64,000 bases of DNA. Origin: Uliginosibacterium sp. 31-16. Lineage in GTDB: Bacteria; Pseudomonadota; Gammaproteobacteria; Burkholderiales; Rhodocyclaceae. Under the pieces are notes generated by a model. The model was not told where the DNA came from and ran no database searches. It worked only from the letters and a program-made list of their open reading frames with translations. Positions within the stretch are counted from its first letter, which is position 1. Each line of letters opens with the position of its first letter. The stretch lies in the NCBI RefSeq assembly GCF_030730865.1, contig NZ_JAVALZ010000001.1, forward strand, positions 1,302,001 through 1,366,000, read 5' to 3'. A program made the translations under genes and the position numbers. Below, piece by piece: positions 62,509 through 64,000 of this stretch.

Positions 62509-62763
62509 ATGCGCAACCAAACGGATAGTGTTGATCCCTGCCTAGTCGTCGCCCGGAACCTGAAGGCTCTGAGGAAGGCACGCGAACTGACGCAGGAACA
62601 GTTGGCCGAGAAGGCCGAACTGCACGTGAACTACGTGGGTGGGATTGAACGAGGCGAGCGGAACGCAACGATCCGCAACATCAAGAAACTCGCCAAGGCA
62701 CTGGGTGTGCCTATGAGTGTGCTGGTGGATGAATCAGCCACCGCACCGAGTGCGCAGCCGTAG
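62509..62763 (+). CDS. XRE-family HTH transcriptional regulator
   Basis: An 84-residue Cro/CI-type repressor. Residues 15-70 form the HTH: VVARNLKALRKARELTQEQLAEKAELHVNYVGGIERGERN (read in parts) and LAKALGVPMSVLVDE. ATG 62509 is used; a GTG at 62473 would overlap the operator. It probably controls itself and the divergent lemA cluster through the paired sites. The 225 bp after it hold no gene until the tRNA terminator. Confidence 0.85.
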   Translation: MRNQTDSVDPCLVVARNLKALRKARELTQEQLAEKAELHVNYVGGIERGERNATIRNIKKLAKALGVPMSVLVDESATAPSAQP

Positions 62764-62943
62764 TCGTTACTACGTTACAGGCTGCTGCGCCAAGACACCA
62801 TCAGCATTCAACTTCGGCAGACACGCAAGCTTCAGTCGCGGGGGTCTGGCCGTCAGCCGCGTTCGCACTTAGCCGTCACGCCGCTTTCACGCGCGCGCGA
62901 GAAGCAAAATCGCGTTTTCGGCTGATTACTATTTGCTTACACG

Positions 62944-62980
62944 AACAAAAACGGCTTACGTGAATTTCACGTAAGCCGTT
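62944..62980 (-). terminator. Terminator of the tRNA-Ala/tRNA-Lys operon, supplied by the island
   Basis: On the minus strand a perfect 15-bp arm (62950-62964 with 62966-62980) is followed by TTTTTG, just past the tRNA-Lys 3' end. It replaces the original terminator now separated at 33478-33509. Confidence 0.8.
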
Positions 62981-62986
62981 GATGTA

Positions 62987-63064
<78 letters not shown>

Positions 63065-63073
63065 AAAATCGTG

Positions 63074-63149
63074 TGGTGGAGAGGATGAGGATCGAACTCA
63101 CGACCTCCTGATTGCGAACCAGGCGCTCTCCCAGCTGAGCTACCCCCCC
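63074..63149 (-). tRNA. tRNA-Ala (anticodon CGC)
   Basis: A 76-nt cloverleaf with encoded CCA. Loop TTCGCAA gives CGC for codon GCG. G3 pairs with U70, the alanine identity element. It lies 9 bp upstream of tRNA-Lys in the same transcript. Confidence 0.92.
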
Positions 63150-63231
63150 ACGCGAGGCATGAATTCTAATGACAATCGGACAGGCTTGCCAAGCAGGTTA
63201 TCCTTGCAGGCTGTCATCGGGAGGGCTGGAC

Positions 63232-63957
63232 GTGGGGAGTTGGGATCATCTGGAGGGCGCCGGCAGCCGCACGGAGCTGTGGGCGGGGGTGCGGGCGGAG
63301 TTGCCCTTGCTGCTGGGCGTGGTGCCGTTTGGCCTGGTATACGGGGTTCTGGGCTTGCAGGCCGGCTTGCCGGTGTGGGCGGTCATCGCCATGTCTTCGG
63401 TGATGTTTGGCGGGGCTTCTCAAGTGGTGTTTGCGCAGTTGTGGGGTGCGGCCGTGCCGGCGCCGCTGATCGTGGGGACGGTGGGCGTGGTGAATCTGCG
63501 GCATGCGCTGTACAGCGCGAGTGTGGCGCAACTGCTGCGCGACTTGCCCCTGCGCTGGAAGCTGTTGCTGGCCTATCTGCTGACGGATGAGGCCTACATG
63601 GCGGCGGTGGGGCGCCTGATGAACGGCCCGCAGGGTGCACAGCGACACTGGTTCCTGTTTGGTGCCGGTCTTACGCTGTGGAGCGGCTGGCAACTTGCAA
63701 CGATTGCCGGAGTGCTGGTCGGGGCGGTGATTCCAGCCGGCTGGTCGCTGGATTTTTCGATCGCCCTGACTTTCATCGCGCTGCTGGTGCCGGGCCTGAA
63801 GCGCCGCAGTGAACTGGCGGCGGTGGCGGTGGCCGGCTTTACTGCGCTGGCGGCGCAGGGGCTGCCGTTCAAGCTGTGGATTGTGCTGGCTGCCACTGCG
63901 GGCATGCTGACGGGCATGCTGACACGGCGGCTGGATGCACGACGGGGGCAGGCATGA
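63232..63957 (+). CDS. azlC: AzlC-family branched-chain amino acid exporter subunit
   Basis: A 241-residue membrane protein of the AzlC family (large subunit of branched-chain amino acid exporters; AzlCD in Bacillus, YgaZ in E. coli). LLLGVVPFGLVYGVLGLQAG and SSVMFGGASQVVFAQLW (read in parts) and VGVVNLRHALYSAS are characteristic. GTG 63232 follows GGGAGG at 7 bp; the longer ATG frame from 63169 lacks such a site. Stop overlaps the azlD start (ATGA). Confidence 0.88.
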   Translation: MGSWDHLEGAGSRTELWAGVRAELPLLLGVVPFGLVYGVLGLQAGLPVWAVIAMSSVMFGGASQVVFAQLWGAAVPAPLIVGTVGVVNLRHALYSASVAQLLRDLPLRWKLLLAYLLTDEAYMAAVGRLMNGPQGAQRHWFLFGAGLTLWSGWQLATIAGVLVGAVIPAGWSLDFSIALTFIALLVPGLKRRSELAAVAVAGFTALAAQGLPFKLWIVLAATAGMLTGMLTRRLDARRGQA

Positions 63958-64000
63958 GCAATAACCTGATTCTGGGGCTGAGCATGCTGGCGGGTGGTCT
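63954..64000 (+). CDS. azlD: AzlD-like protein (3' truncated at window end)
   Basis: Starts in an ATGA overlap with azlC and reads MSNNLILGLSMLAGG before the window ends. Small hydrophobic AzlD subunits normally follow azlC. The call rests on position and the hydrophobic start. Confidence 0.55.
   Translation, partial: MSNNLILGLSMLAGG

Overview
The window is GC-rich chromosome from a betaproteobacterium, most like the Rhodocyclales/Burkholderiales side. The clues are family content and gene order: gmk-yicC-kinase-phosphatase-rph, nadD-rsfS-rlmH-maf, a DUF3460 protein, a double-length UvrA and a TctA permease. No 16S or marker search could be run, so the genus is left open.

Bases 1-33,500 are ordinary core chromosome. 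Positions 1-4,059 hold a 5'-truncated TctA permease, a sodium:solute symporter and a VanZ-like protein. The minus-strand block 4,053-9,314 holds a histidine kinase, then maf, rlmH, rsfS and nadD behind two paralogous membrane proteins, with ATGA or TGATG junctions between most of them. Next come a TonB-dependent receptor, the 1,870-residue tandem UvrA, a HerA-like ATPase, yebC, an EamA exporter and an exonuclease with a UvrC-like tail. The spoT-rpoZ-gmk-yicC run faces a Ser/Thr kinase and PP2C phosphatase pair, rph and an MFS transporter.

Bases 33,514-63,034 are a roughly 29.5-kb genomic island in the 3' half of tRNA-Lys(CTT). Identical 48-bp repeats bound it. The left copy is a tRNA remnant and the right copy completes the working tRNA. 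An integrase, an excisionase-like HTH protein and a filamentous-phage-type (II/X) replication protein lie at the left end. The cargo is mostly anti-phage: an ABC three-component system (nuclease-like effector, middle component, DUF3732 ATPase) with an Abi_C gene in line, a second tyrosine recombinase, a two-reverse-transcriptase DRT3 system with a candidate template RNA, the wreck of a type III restriction enzyme, a type I restriction operon with an extra DUF6161 membrane protein, and a Phd/RelE-type toxin-antitoxin pair. The right end carries a C39-like protein, an unknown protein, three exported or membrane proteins (NlpC/P60-like, small secreted, LprI-like), a LemA protein and an XRE regulator with paired operator-like sites. 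No phage structural or conjugation genes are visible.

To the right, tRNA-Lys and tRNA-Ala(CGC) are followed by azlC and the first codons of azlD. The strongest leads are the DRT3 locus with an ACACAC motif in the non-coding stretch next to it, the ABC-3C operon with its Abi_C partner, the precisely bounded island, and a family of bulged intergenic hairpins seen only in the core chromosome.
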